Shown in pieces: positions 17,743 through 25,998 of a DNA stretch of 64,000 nucleotides (the stretch's first letter is position 1; every line of letters begins with the position of its first letter). The notes beneath the pieces were generated by a model. That model made no database searches, was not told the origin of the DNA, and was given only the letters and a program-made list of their open reading frames with translations. Origin of the DNA: Pseudoalteromonas lipolytica (GTDB lineage Bacteria; Pseudomonadota; Gammaproteobacteria; Enterobacterales; Alteromonadaceae); contig NZ_LJTC01000004.1 of the NCBI RefSeq assembly GCF_001306915.1, positions 258,608 to 322,607 of the forward strand, written 5' to 3'. The position numbers were made by a program, and so were the translations under genes.

Positions 17743-20700
17743 TAGCTGCCGTGATCCGTTGGTCAGTCGGTAATCGCTTCTTTGTATTACTGCTGTCTTT
17801 AATGTTGGCAGGTTTTGGGATGTTTTCTTTAAAGAATACCCCAGTTGATGCCTTGCCTGACTTATCTGATATACAGGTTATTGTAAAAACATCTTACCCA
17901 GGACAAGCGCCACAAGTGGTGCAAGACCAAGTAACGTTTCCTATCACTACAGCCATGTTGTCGGTGCCGGGTGCTGAAACGGTAAGGGGCTTTTCGTTTT
18001 TTGGTGACTCTTATGTATACGTTATTTTTAATGAAGACACCGACCTTTACTGGGCCCGTAGTCGAGTACAAGAGTATTTGAGTCAAGTAAGTGCTCGCTT
18101 ACCGGATTCAGCGAGGCCTGAACTTGGCCCTGATGCAACAGGGGTAGGCTGGATTTACTTGTATGCGCTGGTGGATAAAACTGGTAAGCACGATATTAGC
18201 CAGCTACGAAGCTTGCAAGATTGGTTTTTAAAGTTTGAGCTGCAAACGGTGCCGGGCGTATCAGAAGTAGCGTCTGTTGGCGGTATGGTTAAGCAGTATC
18301 AGGTGAATGTCGACCCAGATAAATTGCGTGCTTATGGTATTCCGCTAAGTTTAATTCAAACAGCAATTAAGCAAGGTAACCAAGAGCGTGGTGCCTCAGT
18401 GGTAGAAATGGCTGAAGCTGAATACATGGTATCAAGCACAGGTTACATCAAAAGTGTCGCAGATTTAGAAGCCATTCCGTTGGGTACGAATGCCAATGGC
18501 ACGCCACTGCAATTACGTGATGTGGCTGATATAAAACTTGGGCCGCAAATGCGCCGTGGTATTGCCGAACTAAACGGCGAGGGTGAAGTAACCGGTGGGG
18601 TGGTAGTGATGCGCTTTGGAGAAAATGCCGAAGCAACCATCAAACTAGTAAAAGAAAAACTAGAGTCGCTCAAAAAAGGCCTGCCTGAGGGAGTTGAAAT
18701 CATCCCTGTGTACGACCGCTCAAACCTTATTACCCAAGCGCTTGATAACTTAAGCTCAAAGTTAATTGAAGAATTAATCGTGGTGGCCTTAGTATGTGTG
18801 GTGTTTTTATTCCATATACGTTCATCGATCGTAGCCATTATCACGTTGCCAATGGGCATTTTAACGGCTTTTGTGGTGATGTATTGGCAAGGTATAAACG
18901 CCAATATCATGTCGCTTGGCGGGATAGCGATTGCTATTGGTGCAATGACCGATGGTGCTATCGTGATGATAGAAAATATGCATAAGCATATGGAGAAAAC
19001 CCCACTGACCGACGAGAATCGCTGGCAAGTGGTGATGGACTCAGCCGCAGAAGTCGGGCCCGCGTTATTCTTTAGTTTATTGATTATCACTGTCAGCTTT
19101 ATGCCGGTGTTTATTCTTGAAGCACAAGAAGGACGCATGTTCTCGCCACTGGCTTACACAAAGACTTATGCGATGGCAGCTTCGGCTGGTTTAGCGATTA
19201 CACTGGTGCCAGTATTAATGGGCTACTTTATTCGCGGTAAGGTTATTTCGGAGCAGAAAAACCCTGTAAACCGCTTATTGGTGGCAGCCTATAAACCCTT
19301 GTTAAATGCTGTATTAAAAGCGCCGAAAACAACACTGGTACTGGCATTAGTGTTGGCTGCTATCGGCTTTTACCCGGTTAATAAAATTGGTAGTGAGTTT
19401 ATTCCTCCCCTTGATGAGGGCGACTTAATGTACATGCCAACGACTTACCCGGGTATTTCAATAGGTAAGGCCCGTGAAATCTTACAGCGGACCGATAAGC
19501 TAATTGCCAGTGTGCCAGAGGTTGCGTCGGTATTTGGTAAGGTAGGTCGTGCAGACACTGCCACAGATCCTGCGCCGCTTACCATGATCGAAACCTTTAT
19601 TCAGTTAAAGCCAAAGTCACAGTGGCGCGAGGGTATGACAACCGAGAAACTGAAAAAAGAGCTCGATAATCTGGTTAAGTTCCCGGGGCTTACTAATGCG
19701 TGGGTTATGCCAATTAAAACGCGAATCGACATGCTTGCCACTGGTATTAAAACGCCTGTGGGGATCAAAGTAGCAGGGCCAAAGCTGAGTGAAATTCAAA
19801 AAATCGGTGAGCAAATTGAAGTCATCCTAAAAGATTTACCGGGCACAGCGTCGGTTTACTCAGAGCGTGTTGCCGGTGGTCGCTACATCAAAGTTGATAT
19901 CAACCGTGAAAAAGCAGCACGGTACGGTTTGAACATTGCTGATGTGCAACAGGTAGTTGCCACCGCTATCGGTGGTATGAATGTGACCGAAACGGTTGAA
20001 GGGCAAGAGCGTTACCCAGTTAACTTGCGCTACCCGCAAGATTATCGCGACTCGCCAGAAGAGCTTAAGTTGTTACCGATAGTGACACCAAACGGACAGC
20101 GTATCGCATTGGCTGATGTTGCCCATGTCTTTATCGAAGATGGCCCGCCGGGTATTAAAAGTGAAAATGCACGTATTAATGGCTGGAGCTTAATCGACAT
20201 TGAAGGCAGTGATATCGGCAGTTATGTTGAGCGTGCGCAACAAGCGCTGCATGAGCAACTCGAGCTACCTGCTGGTTACTCAATTACGTGGGCGGGGCAA
20301 TATGAATACATGGAGCGCGCAAAAGCTAAACTCAGTTATGTATTGCCACTTACCTTGGCAATTATTGTGGTGCTGTTATACCTCAATTTTAGAAGCTTTA
20401 TTGAGGTGGCAATGATCATGCTGACCTTACCGCTTGCGATGATAGGCGGTATTTGGCTGATGTACCTTGAAGGCTTTAACTTCTCGGTTGCTGTTGGGGT
20501 TGGTTTTATTGCCCTAGCTGGGGTTGCTGTGGAAATTGGCGTGATCATGCTGGTTTATCTCAACCAAGCGTATCAAGATACCAAAGCGCAATCAGCACAG
20601 TTCACGGTTACAGAGCTGCGCCAAGCAATCATCAATGGTGCGGGCCTTCGGGTTAGGCCAGTGATGATGACAGTTGCCACTATTATCATAGGGTTACTGC

Positions 20701-20843
20701 CGGTGCTTTATGGCACTGGAACGGGCAGTGAGGTGATGAGCAGAATAGCCGCCCCTATGGTCGGTGGGATGCTCAGTGCCATAGTTTTAACACTACTTGT
20801 GCTACCTGCGCTTTACTTTATATGGCGTAAACGCCACCTATAA
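17739..20843 (+). CDS. cusA: CusA-like heavy-metal RND efflux pump
   Basis: The 1034-residue protein has the length and 12-helix pattern of the CusA/CzcA RND family. The proton-relay Asp is in [13 protein letters not shown] (TM4). The three methionines that bind Cu(I)/Ag(I) in CusA appear to be conserved: in [12 protein letters not shown], in [12 protein letters not shown] and in [12 protein letters not shown], which supports monovalent copper/silver rather than zinc/cobalt export. The gene begins in a 4-base ATGA overlap with cusB. The pump takes metal from periplasm and membrane to the outside through the CusC-like channel. Confidence 0.93.
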   Translation: MIAAVIRWSVGNRFFVLLLSLMLAGFGMFSLKNTPVDALPDLSDIQVIVKTSYPGQAPQVVQDQVTFPITTAMLSVPGAETVRGFSFFGDSYVYVIFNEDTDLYWARSRVQEYLSQVSARLPDSARPELGPDATGVGWIYLYALVDKTGKHDISQLRSLQDWFLKFELQTVPGVSEVASVGGMVKQYQVNVDPDKLRAYGIPLSLIQTAIKQGNQERGASVVEMAEAEYMVSSTGYIKSVADLEAIPLGTNANGTPLQLRDVADIKLGPQMRRGIAELNGEGEVTGGVVVMRFGENAEATIKLVKEKLESLKKGLPEGVEIIPVYDRSNLITQALDNLSSKLIEELIVVALVCVVFLFHIRSSIVAIITLPMGILTAFVVMYWQGINANIMSLGGIAIAIGAMTDGAIVMIENMHKHMEKTPLTDENRWQVVMDSAAEVGPALFFSLLIITVSFMPVFILEAQEGRMFSPLAYTKTYAMAASAGLAITLVPVLMGYFIRGKVISEQKNPVNRLLVAAYKPLLNAVLKAPKTTLVLALVLAAIGFYPVNKIGSEFIPPLDEGDLMYMPTTYPGISIGKAREILQRTDKLIASVPEVASVFGKVGRADTATDPAPLTMIETFIQLKPKSQWREGMTTEKLKKELDNLVKFPGLTNAWVMPIKTRIDMLATGIKTPVGIKVAGPKLSEIQKIGEQIEVILKDLPGTASVYSERVAGGRYIKVDINREKAARYGLNIADVQQVVATAIGGMNVTETVEGQERYPVNLRYPQDYRDSPEELKLLPIVTPNGQRIALADVAHVFIEDGPPGIKSENARINGWSLIDIEGSDIGSYVERAQQALHEQLELPAGYSITWAGQYEYMERAKAKLSYVLPLTLAIIVVLLYLNFRSFIEVAMIMLTLPLAMIGGIWLMYLEGFNFSVAVGVGFIALAGVAVEIGVIMLVYLNQAYQDTKAQSAQFTVTELRQAIINGAGLRVRPVMMTVATIIIGLLPVLYGTGTGSEVMSRIAAPMVGGMLSAIVLTLLVLPALYFIWRKRHL

Positions 20844-20856
20844 ATTTTACAGCCAG

Positions 20857-20905
20857 TGTGTAACTTGTACGCTTTTACTGGCTGCAAGTTACACATTTTA
20901 TTTTT
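20857..20905 (+). terminator. Terminator after cusA with overlapping alternative helix
   Basis: TGTGTAACTTG (20857-20867) and CAAGTTACACA (20885-20895) are perfectly complementary over 11 bases and are followed by TTTTATTTTT, a normal terminator. A second perfect pair, AGCCAGT (20851-20857) and ACTGGCT (20877-20883), interlocks with it, so the two helices form either alternatives or a pseudoknot. Confidence 0.75.
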
Positions 20906-20985
20906 AACTTATTGATAATTGGTTTGTTTATTGCTGGTGTGATTTATGCAAAGTCATATTAAATTGATTTTAATAAGGAATGCAC

Positions 20986-21441
20986 ATGCAAGTTAAAACA
21001 ATACAACAAGTTTATGATTGGACCGTGTTATTTCATACTCAAATGGCAGCCAATTTCCACAGTGTTAAAGACTTACTGGACGAGCATAATCAAATGCTGG
21101 TGGATTATTACCTGCAATATGAGAAGAAACTGGCAGAAGATCTCGTTGGCTTTAAAGCCATTACAGAAATAAACACGCTTGATACCTATTGCTATGAGTA
21201 TTTTTCTGAAAACCCAGAGCTAATTACTTTTAACGATATCAGCACAAATCAGCAAATTGATGAAAAGGCGATTCAGGTTTACTTAACCACGCAACACCAA
21301 AAAGTCATCGACTTATACGAGTACTTGGTGTCGCGAGCAGATACAAAGCAAAGCAAAGAAAAGCTCGAACGTTTACTTGAGCTTGAACATCAAGGCCTTA
21401 AGCAAATGATGCAAAGCTCTAACCGTCATATGGATATGTAA
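20986..21441 (+). CDS. Small all-helical protein of unknown function
   Basis: The 151-residue product starts at the ATG six bases after AAGGA (an ATG two codons earlier touches the Shine-Dalgarno). It is acidic, lacks a signal peptide and membrane segments, and is predicted to be mostly helical. His and Glu residues are spread in helical positions (WTVLFHTQMAANFHSVKDLL; LLELEHQGLKQMM; a His/Met C-terminus RHMDM), reminiscent of ferritin-like four-helix bundles, but I cannot place it in a family. It follows the copper pump genes but is separated by a terminator and a promoter-sized gap. Confidence 0.55.
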   Translation: MQVKTIQQVYDWTVLFHTQMAANFHSVKDLLDEHNQMLVDYYLQYEKKLAEDLVGFKAITEINTLDTYCYEYFSENPELITFNDISTNQQIDEKAIQVYLTTQHQKVIDLYEYLVSRADTKQSKEKLERLLELEHQGLKQMMQSSNRHMDM

Positions 21442-21462
21442 TCGATTAATCTATTAATCAGC

Positions 21463-22950
21463 TTAATGAAAATCGAGTAAGAAGCCGACTTTTTTAAGGT
21501 ATTTTTGCTCTTGCTGTAAGTCAGCTAAAAGCAAGGTATGTTCTTTAAGCCACTTATTGTGAAACTTTAAGAACATACTATTTTGCTTGGCTGTTACCTC
21601 AAGTTTAAAACCTTGATCGGTAATACGCTTTTGATTTAGCAGTACTGCTAAGCGCAAAATCACAATAAGTTGCAATATTTCATAATGCTGCATGGTATGC
21701 AGTGTAGGAAACTCTTCTAAGCGGATCTTTTTCCGATAAAAACGGATCATGCAACTAAGCAAGGTTTGTTGTTGCTGCGTAAAGCCAGGTAATTGGCTAT
21801 TCGCCACGATATACGCGCTGTGCTTATGTATCCCTGATGAATTAACCCCTAAGCCAATTTCATGCAGCTGCGCAGCCCAATCCAATAAATTTATGTGATC
21901 TGAGTCGGTCAAATGCCATGTCTCTCTTACTTGTTCAAACAGCCACTTTGCAGTTGTCGAGACACGATTAGCATGCTCTTTATCTATGGCGTTACGTTCA
22001 GATAAATTCTCTATGGTATTTGTGCGAATATCCTTATGGGCGAGCTTTTGCTGCATTTCATGAAGCAGGCCTTCACGCAGTGAAAAATCGCTGTACTGCA
22101 TCGCTTCGATTTTAAACAGCCTAAATACCGCAATTAAAATAGCTAAACCGCCACAAATACTCACTTGCCGCTCAGGCGTAAGACCTTCAATTTGCAGCGC
22201 TTGTATTTGTTTAGCTGCAATAAACTGGGTTTTTAGTTCTAATAGCCGCTCTAAAGTAATTAGCTCTTGCTCTGCATCATTGGCATTGATCATGGCAAGG
22301 ATAGATTTAATTGTGCCTGATGTTCCCACCACAGATTGCCAGCCAGCCGATAAGTAATTGGCAAAAATTACTTCGAGTTCTTGTTCTGCGCGAACTTCTG
22401 CTTTAGCGAAGCGCTTAGCAGTGATTTGTCCATCTGCAAAATACTGCTTGGTATAGCTAACACAGCCCATGTTGCGACTAGCAAGTAACTTGTGCTTAAA
22501 GTGTTTACCAATGATGAGTTCAGTACTGCCGCCACCGATATCAATAACTAAGCGGTTTTCATCGTGATGAATATAATGGGCAACACCTTGGTAAATTAAA
22601 CGTGCTTCTTCTTGCCCTGATATAACTTCAATCGGGTAAGGAAACACCTTACTTGCTTGCGTTAAGAACGAATGAATATTTTTCGCGCGGCGTAATGTGT
22701 AAGTTGCCGCCACTTTGACATTCTCTAAGGGGAAGTCCTGCAAGGTAGTAGCAAACTGCTTAAGAATCGCCAGCGCGCGCTCTATAGCTTCTTGGCTTAA
22801 GTGATTTTTATCATCTAAACCATCAGCTAAATAAACGCGCTGCTTTTCTTTGTGTAAGATTTGCAAAGAGCCATCGACCTCTCTTGCCACCACTAAATGA
22901 AAACTGTTTGAGCCTAAATCAACGGCAGCAATTGAGGGATAATCATTCAT
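21463..22950 (-). CDS. ppx: Exopolyphosphatase (Ppx/GppA family)
   Basis: The 495-residue protein begins MNDYPSIAAVDLGSNSFHL, the first phosphate-binding loop of the ASKHA fold, which fixes the start; upstream in-frame codons lie inside ppk1. Further motifs are VIDIGGGSTELI and VVGTSGTIKSI, and a C-terminal HD-like helical domain contains LHEIGLGVN. Ppx removes terminal phosphates from polyphosphate; the related GppA hydrolyses pppGpp. The 8-base overlap with ppk1 (ATGAATGA) is the classical ppk-ppx operon, giving synthesis and breakdown of polyphosphate together. Confidence 0.93.
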   Translation of the reverse strand: MNDYPSIAAVDLGSNSFHLVVAREVDGSLQILHKEKQRVYLADGLDDKNHLSQEAIERALAILKQFATTLQDFPLENVKVAATYTLRRAKNIHSFLTQASKVFPYPIEVISGQEEARLIYQGVAHYIHHDENRLVIDIGGGSTELIIGKHFKHKLLASRNMGCVSYTKQYFADGQITAKRFAKAEVRAEQELEVIFANYLSAGWQSVVGTSGTIKSILAMINANDAEQELITLERLLELKTQFIAAKQIQALQIEGLTPERQVSICGGLAILIAVFRLFKIEAMQYSDFSLREGLLHEMQQKLAHKDIRTNTIENLSERNAIDKEHANRVSTTAKWLFEQVRETWHLTDSDHINLLDWAAQLHEIGLGVNSSGIHKHSAYIVANSQLPGFTQQQQTLLSCMIRFYRKKIRLEEFPTLHTMQHYEILQLIVILRLAVLLNQKRITDQGFKLEVTAKQNSMFLKFHNKWLKEHTLLLADLQQEQKYLKKVGFLLDFH

Positions 22951-25024
22951 TATTATAGTTACTTTCCCATTTCTTAAGGTGGTCATAAATGGCAATTTGC
23001 GAGCGAATTTTTTTACGATTGCCACGGCGCACATAGCTGTTTTTTTGTTCGCTATCGATTATGCGCGCTTTTGATCTATCTTTAAACTGTAGCTCAAGAA
23101 TATCAATAATAAGCTGTTTTAATTTTTCATCATAAATCGGTGCGGCTACTTCAACGCGGTGATCAAGATTTCGGGTCATCCAATCCGCTGATGAAATATA
23201 CACTTTTTCTTCGCCATTATTATGAAACACCATCACCCGAGGGTGCTCTAAAAAGCGGTCAACAATACTAATAATACGAATGTTATCGTTCACGGCAGAG
23301 GGCACTAATGAACACATGCCACGCACAATAATGCGAATTTTCACGCCGCGTCTTGCGGCAAAATAGAGGTGATCAACCAGCTCTTTATCAACAAGATTGT
23401 TTATTTTTAGCGTAATTTTGCCAGCCTTACCATGCTCTATATTGGTTATTTCAGCATCAATTAGCGACATAATAGTTTGTCGTGCGTTGACTGGTGATAG
23501 CATCAAGTGATCAAACTGAAATGGTTTATAGCTACTTTCGATGAATCTAAAAACGCTATCGCACTCTTCGCTAATACCTTCATGTCTGGTAAATAAACTA
23601 AAGTCAGTATAAATTTTGGCAGTTTTCTCATGGAAGTTACCCGTGCCTATATGGGCATATTTCACTATGTTGTTCTTTTCTTTACGGTGAATAACGCATA
23701 ACTTACTGTGCACTTTCAATGCAGGAATACCAAAAATTACTTTAACACCAGCATTACTCAGAGTTTTTGCCCATTCAATATTGTTTTGTTCATCAAAGCG
23801 GGCTTTCAGCTCAACCATAACGGTGACGTGTTTGCCATTTTTTGCCGCATTAATTAGCGTAGAAACAAGGCGAGATTGACTCGCAACGCGATAAATATTG
23901 ACCTTAATCTGAGTTACATCTGGGTCAAAAGCAGCTTGGCGCACAAACTCAAGTAAATGATTAAAGGTGTGATAAGGGTAATACAGTAAAACATCTTGCT
24001 CAGAGATGGCATCAAACACACTTGAGTGATTGTTAAAAGCCGTGCTTTGTAATGCAGGCAGTGGTTTGTTTTCTAAATACTGACGACCAACATTCGGAAA
24101 CGCAATAAAATCGCGGAAATTACGGTAACGACCGCCGGGGATCAATGCATCATGTTGACTAATATTAAGGCGCTTTTTCATCACTTTAAGCATTTCAGCT
24201 GGCATGCTCTCGTCATAAACAAGGCGTACAGGCTCAGCAGAAATACGTTGTTTTAGGCCTTTTGACATTTTATCAAGCAAGCCTTCTTCTAGCTCATCAT
24301 CCAAATTGTACTCGGCATCACGGGTGAGTTTGATGGCGTAGCATTGAATATCATCAAAGCTAAAAAAGCTGCTAAACACATCGCGAATAAAGTAGGCGAT
24401 GATGTCATCTAGCATCACTATGGTTTTGTGACGGCGTGTTTTCTCTGGTGGCAAAATAACAAAGCGAGATACGCGGTCAGTGGGCACTTCCATCATGGCA
24501 TAATGACTTTTTTGATTGGTCATCTCGACGAACAAATAGGTCATGGTGTCGTTGATTTGATCTGAGTAGTCTTTCTTTTCAGAGAGTAAAATCGGCAATA
24601 TGTGTTGTAGCACATTGTCGTGGAAGAATTTTTTCAGCCAACTCAAATGAAATTCAGACAACTCTTCTGGTTGTTCAACATGAATATTATGCTCGTTTAA
24701 GTCATTTAAAATATCTTTATGAATTTGGTTAAACTTTTTACCAAGCTGGAGCACTTTACTTTGGATCTGATGAAGTAATATTTCGTCTTCTTCAAAGTTC
24801 GCATCAGGAATTTTATTAAGTAATATGCGGCGCTTTACATCGGCAACACGGACACGGAAAAACTCATCCATGTTGTTTGAGTAAATACCTAAAAAGCGCA
24901 TGCGCTCAATAATTGGGTTCGATTTATCTTTGGCTTCTTGCAGCACGCGTTCATTAAAAGACAGCCAACTTAGCTCTTTGGCAAAGTAATTAACGGCTTG
25001 AGAAGAAGAATGTGATGCGTTCAT
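22943..25024 (-). CDS. ppk1: Polyphosphate kinase 1
   Basis: The 693-residue protein has the PPK1 layout: N domain (YFAKELSWLSFNERVLQEA), head domain, and two phospholipase-D-like C domains. The active-site histidines are visible in KVHSKLCVIHR and YAHIGTGNFHEKTA. It transfers the gamma phosphate of ATP to polyphosphate chains. The ATG at 25024 was chosen over an upstream TTG because GGA lies 7 bases before it. It is the first gene of the ppk1-ppx operon and has candidate PhoB boxes upstream. Confidence 0.95.
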   Translation of the reverse strand: MNASHSSSQAVNYFAKELSWLSFNERVLQEAKDKSNPIIERMRFLGIYSNNMDEFFRVRVADVKRRILLNKIPDANFEEDEILLHQIQSKVLQLGKKFNQIHKDILNDLNEHNIHVEQPEELSEFHLSWLKKFFHDNVLQHILPILLSEKKDYSDQINDTMTYLFVEMTNQKSHYAMMEVPTDRVSRFVILPPEKTRRHKTIVMLDDIIAYFIRDVFSSFFSFDDIQCYAIKLTRDAEYNLDDELEEGLLDKMSKGLKQRISAEPVRLVYDESMPAEMLKVMKKRLNISQHDALIPGGRYRNFRDFIAFPNVGRQYLENKPLPALQSTAFNNHSSVFDAISEQDVLLYYPYHTFNHLLEFVRQAAFDPDVTQIKVNIYRVASQSRLVSTLINAAKNGKHVTVMVELKARFDEQNNIEWAKTLSNAGVKVIFGIPALKVHSKLCVIHRKEKNNIVKYAHIGTGNFHEKTAKIYTDFSLFTRHEGISEECDSVFRFIESSYKPFQFDHLMLSPVNARQTIMSLIDAEITNIEHGKAGKITLKINNLVDKELVDHLYFAARRGVKIRIIVRGMCSLVPSAVNDNIRIISIVDRFLEHPRVMVFHNNGEEKVYISSADWMTRNLDHRVEVAAPIYDEKLKQLIIDILELQFKDRSKARIIDSEQKNSYVRRGNRKKIRSQIAIYDHLKKWESNYNNE

Positions 25025-25053
25025 CTGGTTTTCCAACGTTTATAGCTAGTTAG

Positions 25054-25087
25054 AATGTAGAGGATGCAGATGACACAAGTATGACAA
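25054..25087 (-). promoter_or_regulatory. Candidate PhoB box and -10 of ppk1-ppx
   Basis: On the minus strand TTGTCAT, four bases (ACTT) and GTGTCAT (25087-25070) match the PhoB direct repeat (CTGTCAT at 11-base spacing). Exactly 10 bases downstream is TACATT (25059-25054), a possible -10. PhoB boxes replace the -35 at this distance. A second weaker pair, GTGTCAC-AAAA-CTGACAC (25107-25090), lies immediately upstream. Confidence 0.65.
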
Positions 25088-25111
25088 GCGTGTCAGTTTT
25101 GTGACACGCTT
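25086..25111. repeat. Perfect 10-base inverted repeat upstream of ppk1
   Basis: AAGCGTGTCA, six bases (GTTTTG) and TGACACGCTT. It lies after the GcvR-like gene on the minus strand but has no T-run, and it overlaps the upstream PhoB-like repeats, so its role may be as a hairpin end of the preceding transcript, an operator, or both. Confidence 0.7.
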
Positions 25112-25144
25112 AATCTAACTTTAGTTGTAGAAGTGGTACTTGGT

Positions 25145-25651
25145 TTAAGCATCCTCAATATCAACAATTAGGTCTGTGGTAATAGACTCAAGTGCGTTGA
25201 TCACTTCGTCTTTGTTCATGCCTATTGGCAAAGCAACGGTGGCAACAGCACTAAAAATTGGCACGCCCCAGTTAGGTGCACTTTGTTGTTTTGAATTTAG
25301 GTGAGTGATATTCGCCCCTTTGTGACGAATAACGCTGGCTAGCTCTTGTACAATGCCTGGTCTGTCGTTACCAGTAATCACGAAGTTAATTTCCTCAGAC
25401 GGAACATCAGGCAAGGTATCAGTTCCACGTTCAATTCGAACTTCAAGATAAGGTAAGCTGTGAAGAGCATCTTGTAATTCTTGCAAATGTTCTTCGGGTA
25501 CTGCGGCTTCGATAATTCCGGCAAAATGACCTGCAAGGTGGCTCAAATTACTTGTCAGCCAGTTACCATGATGGTTTAAAATTGTGGCAGAAATATCTTC
25601 AACTAGGCCGGGTTTGTCTGGCCCTAAAATAGTAATTACTAACTGCTTCAT
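25145..25651 (-). CDS. GcvR-like double-ACT-domain protein
   Basis: The 168-residue protein consists of two ACT domains, each opening with the ligand-loop pattern (ILGPDKPGLVEDIS and ITGNDRPGIVQELAS). This is the structure of GcvR, the glycine cleavage system repressor that acts by binding GcvA. Amino-acid binding at the ACT interface is expected. No glycine cleavage genes are nearby, so the partner is not evident. It is transcribed toward ppk1, with a 120-base gap that holds candidate PhoB boxes. Confidence 0.85.
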   Translation of the reverse strand: MKQLVITILGPDKPGLVEDISATILNHHGNWLTSNLSHLAGHFAGIIEAAVPEEHLQELQDALHSLPYLEVRIERGTDTLPDVPSEEINFVITGNDRPGIVQELASVIRHKGANITHLNSKQQSAPNWGVPIFSAVATVALPIGMNKDEVINALESITTDLIVDIEDA

Positions 25652-25998
25652 ACTTAAATCTCTATAAAAAAGCCTCAGAAAAATGCAATAAAAGGGAGGA
25701 GGCGTTGGTTAAAAATGATTCTTATTGTTGAAAAAATAAGTCTCATTGAGTATTGATGCTGTTTTAATGTTTGTCCAATTTTTTCACTGTAGTTATAAAA
25801 AATTAGTTATAACAATTTGTTAGCTTGATTGTGGTACTGTAATAAAAGTGCTCCACAATGACTTATTTTGGTCATTCTTTAACTTTAAAATACGTCCCTG
25901 AAATACTCGCTTTATTACACTGAATTATGACGTTTGTAACATTACTGTCATCTTGGTGAAATATAATTCGCGCAACGTTAAGTTTTAAGGGTGTTTTG
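25652..25998. other. Divergent control region between gcvR-like and pstC
   Basis: This 347-base AT-rich gap holds the minus-strand leader of the GcvR-like gene and, in its last 65 bases, the candidate PhoB-controlled promoter of pstC. No open reading frame or RNA gene was recognised, and there is no pstS gene. Confidence 0.7.
25934..25967 (+). promoter_or_regulatory. Candidate PhoB box and -10 of the pst operon
   Basis: TTGTAAC (25934-25940), ATTA, and CTGTCAT (25945-25951) give the 11-base direct repeat of a PhoB box; the second unit is a perfect match. TATAAT follows at 25962-25967 after exactly 10 bases, the arrangement of PhoB-activated promoters without a -35. Confidence 0.75.

Noticed and set aside
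18443-19138. 231-codon frame antisense to cusA
   Set aside because: It lies fully inside a strongly conserved RND pump gene; long antisense frames are common in such genes, and it has no recognisable domain.
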